A stretch of DNA of 40,290 nucleotides, taken from assembly GCA_019746355.1 (NCBI GenBank), contig JAIESC010000077.1, positions 1-40,290 of the forward strand, written 5' to 3'. Positions 24,560-32,658 of the stretch are shown here, piece after piece; the first letter of the stretch is position 1, and the number at the start of each line of letters is the position of its first letter. The DNA comes from Xanthobacteraceae bacterium (GTDB taxonomy: Bacteria; Pseudomonadota; Alphaproteobacteria; Rhizobiales; Xanthobacteraceae). A model generated the notes under the pieces. It was not told the origin of the DNA. It ran no database searches and worked only from the letters and a program-made list of their open reading frames with translations. The translations under genes and the position numbers were made by a program.

Positions 24560-25999
24560 ATGAGAATCAATCAAATCGCCAAGCAAGGCAGCCGCGTGGC
24601 CTGCGTGCTGGCCGCGTCCGCGCTGCTCGCCGCCTGCCAGACGTTTTCCGGTGATGGCGGGCTGCAGGTTGTGGCCGATATCGCCGGCTCCGAGCTGAAG
24701 AAAGATGTCGTGGCCATCAAGAACGACGAAGTGGCGGTCGCGGCTTACGATCGCGTCAAGCACCTTCTGCGGCGGCCACTGACGGCCGATACGGCCGTGC
24801 AGGTTGCCTTGCTGAACAATCGCGGCCTGCAAGCGGCGTACAATGAACTCGGCCTGGCTGAAGCGGACATGGTCCGCTCGAGCCTGCCGCCCAATCCGAC
24901 TTTCGCGGTCCAGCGCCTGTCCGGTTCGGTGGAAATCGAGGTGGAGAAGCGGATCGTCGCCAACATCCTCGCGCTCGCCACATTGCCGGTGCGCGCCAGC
25001 ATTGCCGGCGACCGCTTCAGCCAGGCCCAGCTGCGTGCGGCGGAGGATACCCTTCGCGTCGCGGCCGAAACACGCCGCAGCTACTACCGGGCTGTCGCGA
25101 CGAGCGAGCTCGCGACGTTCCTTGCGGAATCGCAAAGCGCCGCGGAGACCGCAACCAAGATGGCGCAGCGGCTCGGTGAGACCGGCGCGATCAACAAGCT
25201 CGACCAGACGCGCGAGCAGGTCTTCTACGCCGAACTGACCGCCCAGTTGGCAAGGGTCCGCCAGGCTGCGAACAGCGAACGCGAACGGCTCGTCAGGCAA
25301 ATGGGGCTTTGGGGCGCGGACCTGAACTTCAGGTTGCCTGCCGCATTGCCGGTACTGCCGCGCCGTCCGCTGACATTGCCGGCGATCGAGGTTGAGGCGG
25401 TGGCGCGGCGCGTTGACCTGCAGATCAAGCGCATCGAGCTGGTGGCGCTTGCCAAATCGTATGGGCTGAGCCAGGCCACGCGGTTTGTGAATCTGCTCGA
25501 TGTGTCGGGCGTCTCCAGGTCCGTCAAGGATCGCGCCGATGGCGCCAAAGTCACCGACAGGGGCTTTGATATCGAGTTCCAGATCCCGTTGTTCGACTTC
25601 GGCGAGGTCAGGGTAAGGCAGGCGAGCGAGATCTACGCGCAGGCCATCAACCTGCTGACGGAACGAGCGGTCAATGTGCGCTCCGAGGCGCGCGATGCCT
25701 ACCGCACGTACCGCTCGGCGTTCGACATCGCCAAGCACTACGAGAACGAGGTGATCCCGATCCGCAAGATCATCTCCGACGAGATGGTGCTGCGCTACAA
25801 CGCGATGATGATCGACGTGTTTGCGCTGCTCATCGAGGCGCGGCAACGCCTGAATTCGAACATCGCCGCCATCGAGGCCAAGCGGGACTTCTGGCTTGCC
25901 AAGACGAACCTGGGCGTCGCCGTGGTGGGCGGCGGCGGTGGTGGCGGCGAAATGATGGCGACAGCTTCCGCGCCTTCTGGCGGCGAAGCAGGACACTAA
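24560..25999 (+). CDS. TolC family outer membrane efflux lipoprotein
   Basis: A 479-residue outer-membrane channel protein of the TolC/CusC type. Signal and lipobox: ACVLAASALLAAC at about residues 14-26. The body has the two TolC repeats with long coiled-coil helices: ALLNNRGLQAAYNELGLAEA, then LRVAAETRRSYYRAVATSE and TGAINKLDQTREQVFYAELT in the first, and RVRQASEIYAQAINLLTERA and VNVRSEARDAYRTYRSAFDI in the second. The C-terminus is Gly-rich. It would export copper or another toxic ion with an RND pump and adaptor, but neither is encoded nearby. It is followed by the multicopper oxidase after 16 nt. Confidence 0.9.
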   Translation: MRINQIAKQGSRVACVLAASALLAACQTFSGDGGLQVVADIAGSELKKDVVAIKNDEVAVAAYDRVKHLLRRPLTADTAVQVALLNNRGLQAAYNELGLAEADMVRSSLPPNPTFAVQRLSGSVEIEVEKRIVANILALATLPVRASIAGDRFSQAQLRAAEDTLRVAAETRRSYYRAVATSELATFLAESQSAAETATKMAQRLGETGAINKLDQTREQVFYAELTAQLARVRQAANSERERLVRQMGLWGADLNFRLPAALPVLPRRPLTLPAIEVEAVARRVDLQIKRIELVALAKSYGLSQATRFVNLLDVSGVSRSVKDRADGAKVTDRGFDIEFQIPLFDFGEVRVRQASEIYAQAINLLTERAVNVRSEARDAYRTYRSAFDIAKHYENEVIPIRKIISDEMVLRYNAMMIDVFALLIEARQRLNSNIAAIEAKRDFWLAKTNLGVAVVGGGGGGGEMMATASAPSGGEAGH

Positions 26000-26015
26000 T
26001 AGAAGGAACGGCATC

Positions 26016-27398
26016 ATGATTACACGCAGAGGATTTGTCGGCTCCGCCGCGACTCTCGCTGGAGCCGGCTTGGTAAGCGGCCGGGTCCAGGCTGCAAGCA
26101 TACCGGAGGCGGTCACGACGCAGTCACCGGACATGCAGCCACCGCTCTATCCCTCAAATGGCCAGGACTACCAGCCGGTCGTCACGCTCAACGGCTGGAC
26201 ACTGCCCTGGCGCAGGAACGGCGACTGGAAGGAGTTTCACCTGGTGGCCGAGCCGGTCGTGCGCGAGATTGCGCCCGGCATGAAGGCGCATCTGTGGGGC
26301 TACAACGGCCAGTCGCCGGGTCCCACCATCGAGGCTGTCGAGGGCGACAAGGTGCGGATTTTCGTCACCAACAAGCTTCCCGAGAGCACCGCCATCCACT
26401 GGCACGGGATGTTGCTGCCGAGCGGCATGGATGGGGTGGGTGGGCTGACCCAGCCCCACATCGAGTCGGGCAAGACCTTCGTCTACGAGTTCGTTCTGAA
26501 GAAGAGCGGGACGTTCATGTACCACCCGCATTCCGACGAAATGGTGCAGATGGCGATGGGGATGATGGGCTTCTTCGTCATCCATCCGCGGGACCCGAAG
26601 TTCATGCGCGTCGACCGTGACTTCGTGTTCCTGCTCGCCGGCTATGACATCGATCCCGGCTCCTACGTGCCGAAGGTCATGACGATGCTCGATTTCAATA
26701 TCTGGACCTGGAACAGCCGCGCGTTCCCGGGCATCGACCATTTCGTGGTGCGCAAAGGGGACCGGGTTCGCATCCGTTTCGGCAACCTGACCATGACCAA
26801 CCACCCGATCCACATGCATGGCTACGACTTCGCGGTGACCTGCACGGACGGCGGCTGGGTGCCGGAAAGCGCGCGCTGGCCGGAAACTTCGATCGATGTG
26901 GCGGTCGGCCAGATGCGGGCCTTCGAGTTCGTCGCGGACGTGCCCGGCGACTGGGCGATCCATTGCCACAAGTCGCACCACACCATGAACGCGATGGGCC
27001 ACGAGGTGAAAACCTTTATCGGAGTTCAGAAACGCGATCTGGCTCAAAGCATCCGCCGGCTGGCTTCACCCGACTACATGCCGATGGGCGCGTCAGGCAT
27101 GGGCGAAATGGGCTCGATGGAGATGCCGCTGCCCGACAACACGCTGCCGATGATGACCGGTACCGGCCAGTTCGGGCCGATCGAGATGGGCGGCATGTTT
27201 TCGGTCGTGAAGGTTCGCGAGGGCCTCGCGGCCAACGATTACAAGGACCCTGGCTGGTACAAGCACCCGACCGGCACTGTTGCGTATGAGGTGCAGTCCA
27301 ACGCTGCCCCCGCGCCAACGCGCGCCGCGCCGTCGAAGCAACCGGGCGGCGTCGAAATGAACGTCAGAAAACCCGCCTCACACCAAGGTCGCCACTGA
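26016..27398 (+). CDS. Multicopper oxidase (copper-resistance type)
   Basis: A 460-residue periplasmic multicopper oxidase. The Tat signal ITRRGFVGSAATLAGAG starts the protein. All four copper-ligand motifs are present: HWHG (128-131), HPH (170-172, MYHPHSDEM), HPIHMHG (263-269) and HCHKSHH (316-322) followed by Met residues. The Met-rich tail segment (DYMPMGASGMGEMGSMEM, about 353-370) is expected in Cu(I)-oxidising CueO/CopA-like enzymes. It oxidises Cu(I) to less toxic Cu(II). AGAAGGAA upstream of the ATG at 26016; cupredoxin gene 12 nt downstream. Confidence 0.93.
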   Translation: MITRRGFVGSAATLAGAGLVSGRVQAASIPEAVTTQSPDMQPPLYPSNGQDYQPVVTLNGWTLPWRRNGDWKEFHLVAEPVVREIAPGMKAHLWGYNGQSPGPTIEAVEGDKVRIFVTNKLPESTAIHWHGMLLPSGMDGVGGLTQPHIESGKTFVYEFVLKKSGTFMYHPHSDEMVQMAMGMMGFFVIHPRDPKFMRVDRDFVFLLAGYDIDPGSYVPKVMTMLDFNIWTWNSRAFPGIDHFVVRKGDRVRIRFGNLTMTNHPIHMHGYDFAVTCTDGGWVPESARWPETSIDVAVGQMRAFEFVADVPGDWAIHCHKSHHTMNAMGHEVKTFIGVQKRDLAQSIRRLASPDYMPMGASGMGEMGSMEMPLPDNTLPMMTGTGQFGPIEMGGMFSVVKVREGLAANDYKDPGWYKHPTGTVAYEVQSNAAPAPTRAAPSKQPGGVEMNVRKPASHQGRH

Positions 27399-27410
27399 AA
27401 GGAACAGACG

Positions 27411-27872
27411 ATGCATTTAAAGCTTACACGCCCAGCGTTGCTGGTTGCCGGCTTGGCTCTTTCGAGTCCGGCTCTTGCCCATGACGGGCATTTTTCCGCA
27501 GGGGTTCCCGGTGATGCGAAGAAGCCCGCCCGCGTGGTGATGGTCACGATGAAGGAGAGCTCGGGGCAGATGATGTTCATCCCGGATCGTCTCGACATCA
27601 AGCTCGGCGAGCAGGTGCGCTTCATCCTGACGAACGTCGGCGAGCTGGAGCACGAGTTCGTGCTGGCCTCGACGGAGGACAACCTGAAGCACGCCGAGGA
27701 GATGAAGAAAAACCCCGACATGGAGCACGACGATCCCAATGCCAAGCGGGTGAAGCCAAAGCAGAAGAACGAGATCGTGTGGCGTTTCACCAAGGCCGGG
27801 AAGTTCGAATACGGCTGCCTCATCCCCGGTCACCGCGAAGCGGGCATGACCGGCACCATCGTCGTCAAGTAA
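27411..27872 (+). CDS. Cupredoxin-domain periplasmic copper protein
   Basis: A 153-residue secreted protein: signal peptide 1-23 (ending PALAHDGH), then a plastocyanin/azurin-like domain. Type-1 copper ligands are visible as H81 (ELEHEF), C136, H141 and M146 (GCLIPGHREAGM). Met and His residues in MVTMKESSGQMM may add Cu(I) sites. It probably shuttles copper to or from the neighbouring oxidase. AAAGGAA precedes the ATG at 27411. Confidence 0.9.
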   Translation: MHLKLTRPALLVAGLALSSPALAHDGHFSAGVPGDAKKPARVVMVTMKESSGQMMFIPDRLDIKLGEQVRFILTNVGELEHEFVLASTEDNLKHAEEMKKNPDMEHDDPNAKRVKPKQKNEIVWRFTKAGKFEYGCLIPGHREAGMTGTIVVK

Positions 27873-27887
27873 CGAAAGGAGAAACAT

Positions 27888-28025
27888 ATGCGTAGAAGAA
27901 TGCCGCCAATCGTCGCCGCCATCGCACTCGTCACCGGCCTGTCCACGCCCGTCTTTGCTCAGGCTGATCTGGTCGATGGGGAGGTCACCAAGGTCGATAG
28001 CCAGGCTGGCACATGCACTCGGTGA
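27888..28025 (+). pseudogene. Truncated CusF-type copper-binding protein
   Basis: A good ribosome binding site (AAAGGAG) and ATG at 27888 open a 45-codon frame: signal peptide MRRRMPPIVAAIALVTGLST, PVFAQA, then DLVDGEVTKVDSQAG and a stop after TCTR. The mature start matches CusF-like proteins (A-x-G-x-V-x-K-V-D-x-x-x-G-K-x-T-I) but everything after the first strand, including the W/M/H copper site, is gone. The copper operon therefore stops abruptly at about 28010, where usually an RND adaptor and pump would follow. Confidence 0.7.
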
Positions 28026-28080
28026 TCGTTCGATAGCTCAACATTGAAGCGCAATGGCAGGCGAAAGACCATTCAGAGCG

Positions 28081-28648
28081 ATGAGATGGCGCCTCAACCA
28101 CCGGGTAGTCATGGTGCTGGCCCCATATTGGTCGTCTCCTCGCCATGTCCGGTTGAGGCTCAATCGGCAGGTGTTACTTCTATCGAGGCCGATGAGAGAG
28201 GCGTGTATCGAGCAGTGACGACCGCTCAAACGCCTGCGCCGGGGGTCACAGGATTTGTCAATAAGGTTCAAAATGCTCGGCTCGTTAACGACACAAATGT
28301 CGTGCTTGGGGCGGTCGGCGTTCGTTTCGGACTACGTTTACATCAGGGCTGGGAAGCCTGGCACCGCTTACCGTTGTCATTACTTTTCCGCGCGCTGGAT
28401 TGCACAATCCGGCTACTGGTCAGAGCTTTTTCTACAATCAGCAATCCATCAGCGCGCAATCCGGAGTGAGGCTGTATCGGGAATACCACTTCGAACAGGC
28501 ATGGGAAATCGTCCCCGGTCTTTGGCAATTCGAGTTTTGGGACGGTAAGCGAAAGCCGGGGCAGCAGCGGTTCTGTGTCTACGGGCTGCCGGACATCAAC
28601 ACGCCGCTTCGATCGCCGGGCGACTGTCGTGTGGAGCTGCTCGGATGA
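28081..28648 (+). pseudogene. DUF3859 secreted protein, frameshifted three times
   Basis: Pieces in different frames reconstruct a DUF3859 protein. Frame 28081: MRWRLNHRVVMVLAP (signal start). Then frame of 28044: ILVVSSPCPVEAQSAG, VTGFVNKVQNARLVNDTNVV, GVRFG. Then frame of 28255: DYVYIRAGKPGTA. Then frame of 28400: TVVITFPRAGLHNPATG, REYHFEQAWEIVPGLWQFEF, WDGKRKPGQQRFCVYG. This order (KxVxxTxxVPAxLGVRFG, FPxxGLxNPxTG, WEIVPGxWxFEIW) is that of the family. Breaks lie near 28125 (CCCC run), 28332 and 28370. The frame ends at 28648. Confidence 0.75.
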
Positions 28649-29246
28649 GCTGCAGGTCGAAGCGGATGCAGTTTGCCTTTGCGCGATGGGGCTCTGGATG
28701 AGAAATCGTTGTGTCCGTCACGCAGACGAGGACGAGCGAAAGTGCAGCGGCAATTATAGTGGCCGAAAGGACAAGCCGGAAGACGACCACGCCATTCAGC
28801 ACTGCAAGCGCTGGCATGTCTTTAGCCTCGGTATCGCCGCGGGGAATTCGCGGTGATCGCGATCGTCGCCCTCCTGCGCGATCCCGACAAATTCCGCAAC
28901 AACTGTTCATTTCTATCCACTGCGCTCCGTCAAACGACTGGTGCGATGCAAATGGAGCTGCATGCGTTTGGCCGGTACCCCCAGCGCCGAATGTAAAGAT
29001 GGTGGAAGGTTTTGTGCGGCAGCCAGTAGCGCGCAATGGTCTAATCCGGCTTCCGCCGTCGTGCGCTATCGCGACCGCTCCTGGGTGTTCGGCCGGACTC
29101 TGCAGGACTTTCAAGCGCGTCCCGTTCAGCCGATCGCAGCATCCTCCAGCGGCTTCTCCGTGCCGACTTCGTCACGGGCGACCAGGTCGTGACGCGGCGT
29201 GCTGACGCTTCTGGCGATGCTTTTCGAAAACGACCGGGAATGATCG
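28649..29246. other. Region with no secure gene
   Basis: About 600 nt. The only frame with some protein character is on the minus strand, 28817 to 28596: a 73-residue peptide with one hydrophobic helix (VVVFRLVLSATIIAAALSLV) and a GAGG 8 nt before its ATG. It overlaps the DUF3859 remnant by about 50 nt, so I do not call it. The rest shows no recognised motif. Confidence 0.3.
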
Positions 29247-29540
29247 ATGGGCGAAAAGTTCGATAAATGGCTGCAGGAGACGCGCAAGCGATTACGCAGC
29301 GAACTGAGCGAGCTGTATTTCGCCGACGACGATCAAGGTGAATCCGGTCCACATGACGCCGCCACCCAGCAACGGATCGCGCGAATTCTGAGGGCCTTCC
29401 ATCTTATCGAGACCCGAGAGTACGGGTCGTGCGCGGCTTGCGGGGCGGCGATACCCAGGGGTCTGCTGATCGATGATCCGACCCGAGACATCTGCGACAA
29501 CTGCACACCGGGCATATCGAATCCCGAGAACGGCGAATAA
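29247..29540 (+). CDS. DksA/TraR-like C4 zinc-finger protein
   Basis: A 97-residue protein with a helical N-terminus (KFDKWLQETRKRLRSELSEL) and a C-terminal zinc ribbon C-x2-C-x(17-18)-C-x2-C, visible as GSCAACGAAIP and RDICDNC. This is the C4-type DksA/TraR fold, here in a short version of the size of TraR. Such proteins bind RNA polymerase and modulate promoters in the stringent response. The acidic residues at the coiled-coil tip required by DksA are not obvious (ADDDQ near residue 26 is a candidate). Confidence 0.75.
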   Translation: MGEKFDKWLQETRKRLRSELSELYFADDDQGESGPHDAATQQRIARILRAFHLIETREYGSCAACGAAIPRGLLIDDPTRDICDNCTPGISNPENGE

Positions 29541-29546
29541 GGAAGC

Positions 29547-29564
29547 TCCCGCCTCCATGCGGGA
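29547..29564 (+). terminator. Weak hairpin between the zinc-finger gene and the amidinotransferase
   Basis: TCCCGC (29547-29552), loop CTCCAT, GCGGGA (29559-29564), lying 6 nt after the DksA-like stop and between convergent genes. The stem is only 6 bp and no T-run follows. Confidence 0.3.
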
Positions 29565-29617
29565 ATGTTCAGGTAGCAGCCGTAGCAGCAAGTCGCGTGG
29601 GGCCGCAGGGCGATGCG

Positions 29618-30760
29618 TCAAAAATAGCTTTCAAGCGTGCCGCGGCGACGCACGTCCAGCGTAGCACAGTGGAACGCGCCACCGAATGCCGCGTAGTGCA
29701 AGAATGGGCAGGGAATTGGTTCAAAGCCCCACTTCTCCATGGCGCGCATCATGTTGGTGTGATGCGGATCGACGATCACGCGTTTTTCGTCAATCATCAG
29801 GATATTCATGCTGAGCCATTTTCCGCAGAGCGAGGTGATGTTGAGAAGGCGATCGGCAATTGGATTGGGATCCGGCGCGACCAAAATGTCCCATGTTTTC
29901 AAATTGTCGGGAAGACGGTCGGGGTCAATGTACTCGGGATTGATGAGTAGCTTGCCGGGCCCCAGTGGAAGCGCTGTCGTGTCGATATGCATCGGATTGG
30001 GACAGCGGCTCTCGATCTCATGGACGCGATAAGTGTCGCCGAGGTGTCTTCTTAGCCATTCGATGCCAGTGGCATTGGTGACGTTGCTGCGCGTGACGAA
30101 CAGGTCGCGCCCACAACGAAAGAAGTCCGCCGCATCGAACACTGGCTCAAACTCCGTGAGAACGTAACGCAATGGCTCACCCTTCTCCGGCAGCCGGAAG
30201 TCTGGATCGAAAAGTTCGTCGGTCAGTTGTGGCTTAGGCGCCGATGTCCAACGAGCACCGCGTCGGAAATAATCCTTGAGGATTGGCCTATAAGAATGAG
30301 TTTCGAAGTAGCGACAAGGCCATGCCATCGGCGTTTCAATGATTTCATCGCCGATGATCAGCATGCTGTCCCGCGGACAGGTGTTGCAGAAGCCGCGCGA
30401 GGACCAATCAGGCGTGCCGAACTTTTTCTTATGATTGACCGGGTCCGGCCGCGTAACCGTAATTCCAAGCGATTCCAGCAGCGTTACGAAACCATCAAGC
30501 TCGCGTTGTGCCGGCCCAAGCATAAGTTGAGGATAGCGAAAGCCGGCAGTGATCGCCTGCCCCCATGCCGCCATACCGGGGATGTTGCAGGTGACGACCG
30601 GATGCCTGGATGGAATGACGGAGCCTTCCAAACGTCCGACGATGATCTCTTCCAGAGGATCCCATTCGTTGTGCGAACTGATGGGTGAGATCAAGTTTTG
30701 CATAGCAATCTGAGAGCTGTCCGTATGAATGTCCATTTTCACGGCAGGAATGCTCTCCAT
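29618..30760 (-). CDS. L-arginine:glycine amidinotransferase family protein
   Basis: A 380-residue amidinotransferase that moves the amidino group of arginine to an amine (glycine in AGAT, an inosamine phosphate in StrB1, glycine in CyrA). Family blocks: SSHNEWDPLEEIIVGR, CPRDSMLIIGDEIIETPMAW, ADFFRCGRDLFVTRSNVTN, HIDTTALPLGPGKLLINPEY and GGAFHCATLDVRRRG. The catalytic triad is intact: D219 (GRDLF), H258 (MHID) and C365 (FHC). The ATG at 30760 lacks a ribosome binding site; in-frame ATGs at codons 9 and 20 are alternatives, the latter just before NLISPISSHNEW. The 60 nt from 30301 hold 29 G/C (recG, 60 nt from 20941: 45), pointing to transfer. It starts 40 nt beyond a broken sigma-factor gene. 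Confidence 0.9.
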   Translation of the reverse strand: MESIPAVKMDIHTDSSQIAMQNLISPISSHNEWDPLEEIIVGRLEGSVIPSRHPVVTCNIPGMAAWGQAITAGFRYPQLMLGPAQRELDGFVTLLESLGITVTRPDPVNHKKKFGTPDWSSRGFCNTCPRDSMLIIGDEIIETPMAWPCRYFETHSYRPILKDYFRRGARWTSAPKPQLTDELFDPDFRLPEKGEPLRYVLTEFEPVFDAADFFRCGRDLFVTRSNVTNATGIEWLRRHLGDTYRVHEIESRCPNPMHIDTTALPLGPGKLLINPEYIDPDRLPDNLKTWDILVAPDPNPIADRLLNITSLCGKWLSMNILMIDEKRVIVDPHHTNMMRAMEKWGFEPIPCPFLHYAAFGGAFHCATLDVRRRGTLESYF

Positions 30761-30800
30761 TGCGACGAAACGATAGTGACTGATTAAATGGTCGAAACCA

Positions 30801-31073
30801 GGCGACGATCATCTTGTAGCGCGCAATCGCGTACGCCCAAGCCGTGATCGGAATAGAGCGGTCATACGTGTGTCGCTTGCAATGAACAGCCAGCAGCGTC
30901 TCCTGCACAATATCTTCAGCTTCGTCGCCGGCCCGGCCCAGACGCCGAAGTTGACGCCATGCATGGGTCCTAAGCAGCGCCGAAAGCTCCGTCAGAAAGG
31001 CACGATATGTCTGCTCGTCGCCTTCCGAGACGCGATCCCACAAGCTGCGCAGGTGACTTTCGGCTTCTTCCAT
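30801..31073 (-). pseudogene. ECF sigma factor truncated after region 2
   Basis: From ATG 31073 the frame gives LWDRVSEGDEQTYRAFLTEL, RLGRAGDEAEDIVQETLLAV and HCKRHTYDRSIPITAWAYAI, then ARYKMI. This is the complete sigma-70 region 2 of an ECF sigma factor (D-A-E-D-x-V-Q-E-x-L, then WxxxIARxK). After ARYKMIVA (about 30801) the frame continues to 30495 with unrelated sequence antisense to, or overlapping, the amidinotransferase start. Region 4, needed for -35 recognition, is missing, so the gene is dead or encodes a lone sigma-2 domain. Confidence 0.8.
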
Positions 31074-31108
31074 CTATTTGTCGGCGTTGAGCGCTGACAG
31101 ACACCAAG

Positions 31109-31267
31109 CTAGTACGTCGGAGGCGGCCGCGAGGTTACGTCGTAGGCGAAGTTCTTCGGGTCGTGCGACATCACGCCGCGTAAGGCAACGGCGGGCGTGA
31201 TCATCTCGACCATTCCAATGTAAGCCGCTGTGGCCTCCACATCCCTAGTAGCAGAGTGGAGAGCCAG
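31109..31267 (-). pseudogene. C-terminal fragment of an unidentified protein
   Basis: A 52-codon open stretch ending at TAG 31109. Its peptide has protein-like composition (DVEATAAYIGMVEMITPAVA, then LRGVMSHDPKNFAYDV and RPPPTY) but no start codon with a ribosome binding site and an in-frame stop at 31268. It lies 35 nt upstream of the sigma remnant on the same strand. I do not recognise the family; it may also be a very short gene from ATG 31221 or so. Confidence 0.3.
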
Positions 31268-31269
31268 CT

Positions 31270-31514
31270 ATGAAAACATACGTTGTCGTTGCAGCGTTGG
31301 CACGGCGTCGGCTTTGACTGGCGTTCGCCGAATTCCGATCTCGAAACCCAGCAGAAAAGCGAACATCTGCACAGTTCGGCGGGCAACGCGATGGCACGAA
31401 CCACGCGCCAAAAAAGCCGTGCCGGCGCAAGTACCGCATCATCGCCGGGCACCGGGTCTCTCCGATATGTATCCGAACATGCGGGAACGGGTACTGAGAG
31501 GCAATGATTACTAA
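31270..31514 (+). pseudogene. Small secreted protein, apparently frameshifted
   Basis: GGAGAG 7 nt before ATG 31270 starts MKTYVVVAALA, a signal-peptide beginning, but the frame stops after 16 codons (TGA near 31315). One missing nucleotide near 31301 would let it continue as ALATASALTGVRR and run to TAA 31514. The downstream peptide is basic and not recognised. The strong initiation site is the main reason to list it. Confidence 0.3.
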
Positions 31515-31833
31515 GCGAACCCGCGATGCCGCTGGGCAGCATTCCGCCGCCCAGCGGCCTATCGTTTCTGGTGAGCTTCGACTTACGCGTGACGCGCCAA
31601 CTTGACCGCTACCGCGCAGGCGTCTCGATTGACATGAAATCCAATGCTAAAGCATCCTGGGGTCGTTGAGCCAAGGAACCCGATCCGCGGAAACTTTGCT
31701 CGATTCGGCAAGAGCGCTGCCGTGAAGTATCTGGCCCATAGTGCCTCCCGGAATGCCGGATCAGCTTGGCTGATTCCTTCACACTCCGGGAGTAGCTAGG
31801 AATGTCCGTGTCGTCTCGTGGCTCGGGTTTCCG
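31515..31833. other. Intergenic region, nothing recognised
   Basis: About 320 nt with no credible frame, tRNA or terminator. CTCCGGGAGTAGCTAGG just before 31801 may be part of a ribosome binding region for the membrane-protein remnant. Confidence 0.3.
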
Positions 31834-32554
31834 ATGCGCCGGCTCGTCGCGTTTCTACAGAGCTTCCTGGCAAACGGCCTCGGCCTGCTCGTGGCCTATC
31901 TGGCGGTGGCCGGGATCATCTTCGCTCTGCAGGCCTTCTCGATTCCCGGCATCTTCCTGGTGCTGCTCGGGGGGCGCTCTGGATCGACCTCCTCGTGCAT
32001 ATCGCCATGGCGCACTTCGCGCTGCTGGCGATCCTCGGAACAATCTCGCGCGCCTGGCTCGCGCTGCCGATCTGCCTCTGCGCGGCCGGGTACGCCCTAC
32101 ATCTCGTCTCGGTGCAAGCGTCTGAGCAGGAGGCCGCGGCCATCAATGCGCACAACGCGAGCATCCGGTTCACCGTCGACCAGCCGTTCCGCTACCTGCG
32201 GCAGGGAGATACGGACTCCTGCGCGCTGATCGAACGCTATCGCATCGACCGCTCGTTCCTGCGTCAAGGGAAGAGCGAGATCACCACGGCCTACCACGCC
32301 CGATGTCGCAACGTTCAGGCCGTATCCGGCCGTACCGCGGATCGTCGCGGGATTGCCTCAATAGCGGCGCGGCGAAGTGGCAGTGCATCTGGGGCCTGAT
32401 GAAGGGCGGAACGTCCATCGCAACCGGCTACAAGGCGCGCGCGGCGGACGATCCGCAGAGGAACGTGTTCACTCCGTCCATGGACCCGGAGACCTGGGAG
32501 GTCACCCAGTTCGTCCGCGCGTTGGGTCTTGAGCAGCGTCAGCCAACGGATTGA
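31834..32554 (+). pseudogene. Membrane protein of unknown family, two frameshifts
   Basis: Three consecutive frames join into one protein. Frame of 31834: MRRLVAFLQSFLANGLGLLV, AYLAVAGIIFALQAFSIPGI, FLVLLGG. Then frame of 31818: ALWIDLLVHIAMAHFALLAI, LGTISRAWLALPICLCAAGY and a soluble part (RFTVDQPFRYLRQGDTDSCA). Then frame of 32303: GAAKWQCIWGLMKGGTSIAT, VFTPSMDPETWEVTQFVRAL and stop. The first shift is at GGGGGG (31969-31974); seven G would restore LLGGALWID. The second lies between about 32290 and 32340. Predicted: three or four membrane helices plus an exported domain. Either a decaying gene or sequencing error. Confidence 0.65.
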
Positions 32555-32658
32555 GGGCACGGACAGGACGGAATAGGGAGCGCATTCAGCCAACCTGTTG
32601 CTTGCACCCGGCGGGTTACGCCTCCGGCTAATTAGCCCCCCTCCTCTCCTCACTCAGG

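Noticed and set aside
24362..26134. 590-codon minus-strand open frame opposite the TolC-like gene
   Set aside because: Low-complexity antisense translation; the plus strand has lipobox, coiled coils and operon context.
28711..29205. 164-codon plus-strand frame before the DksA-like gene
   Set aside because: Composition is not protein-like, it lacks a ribosome binding site and overlaps a minus-strand alternative; neither can be supported.
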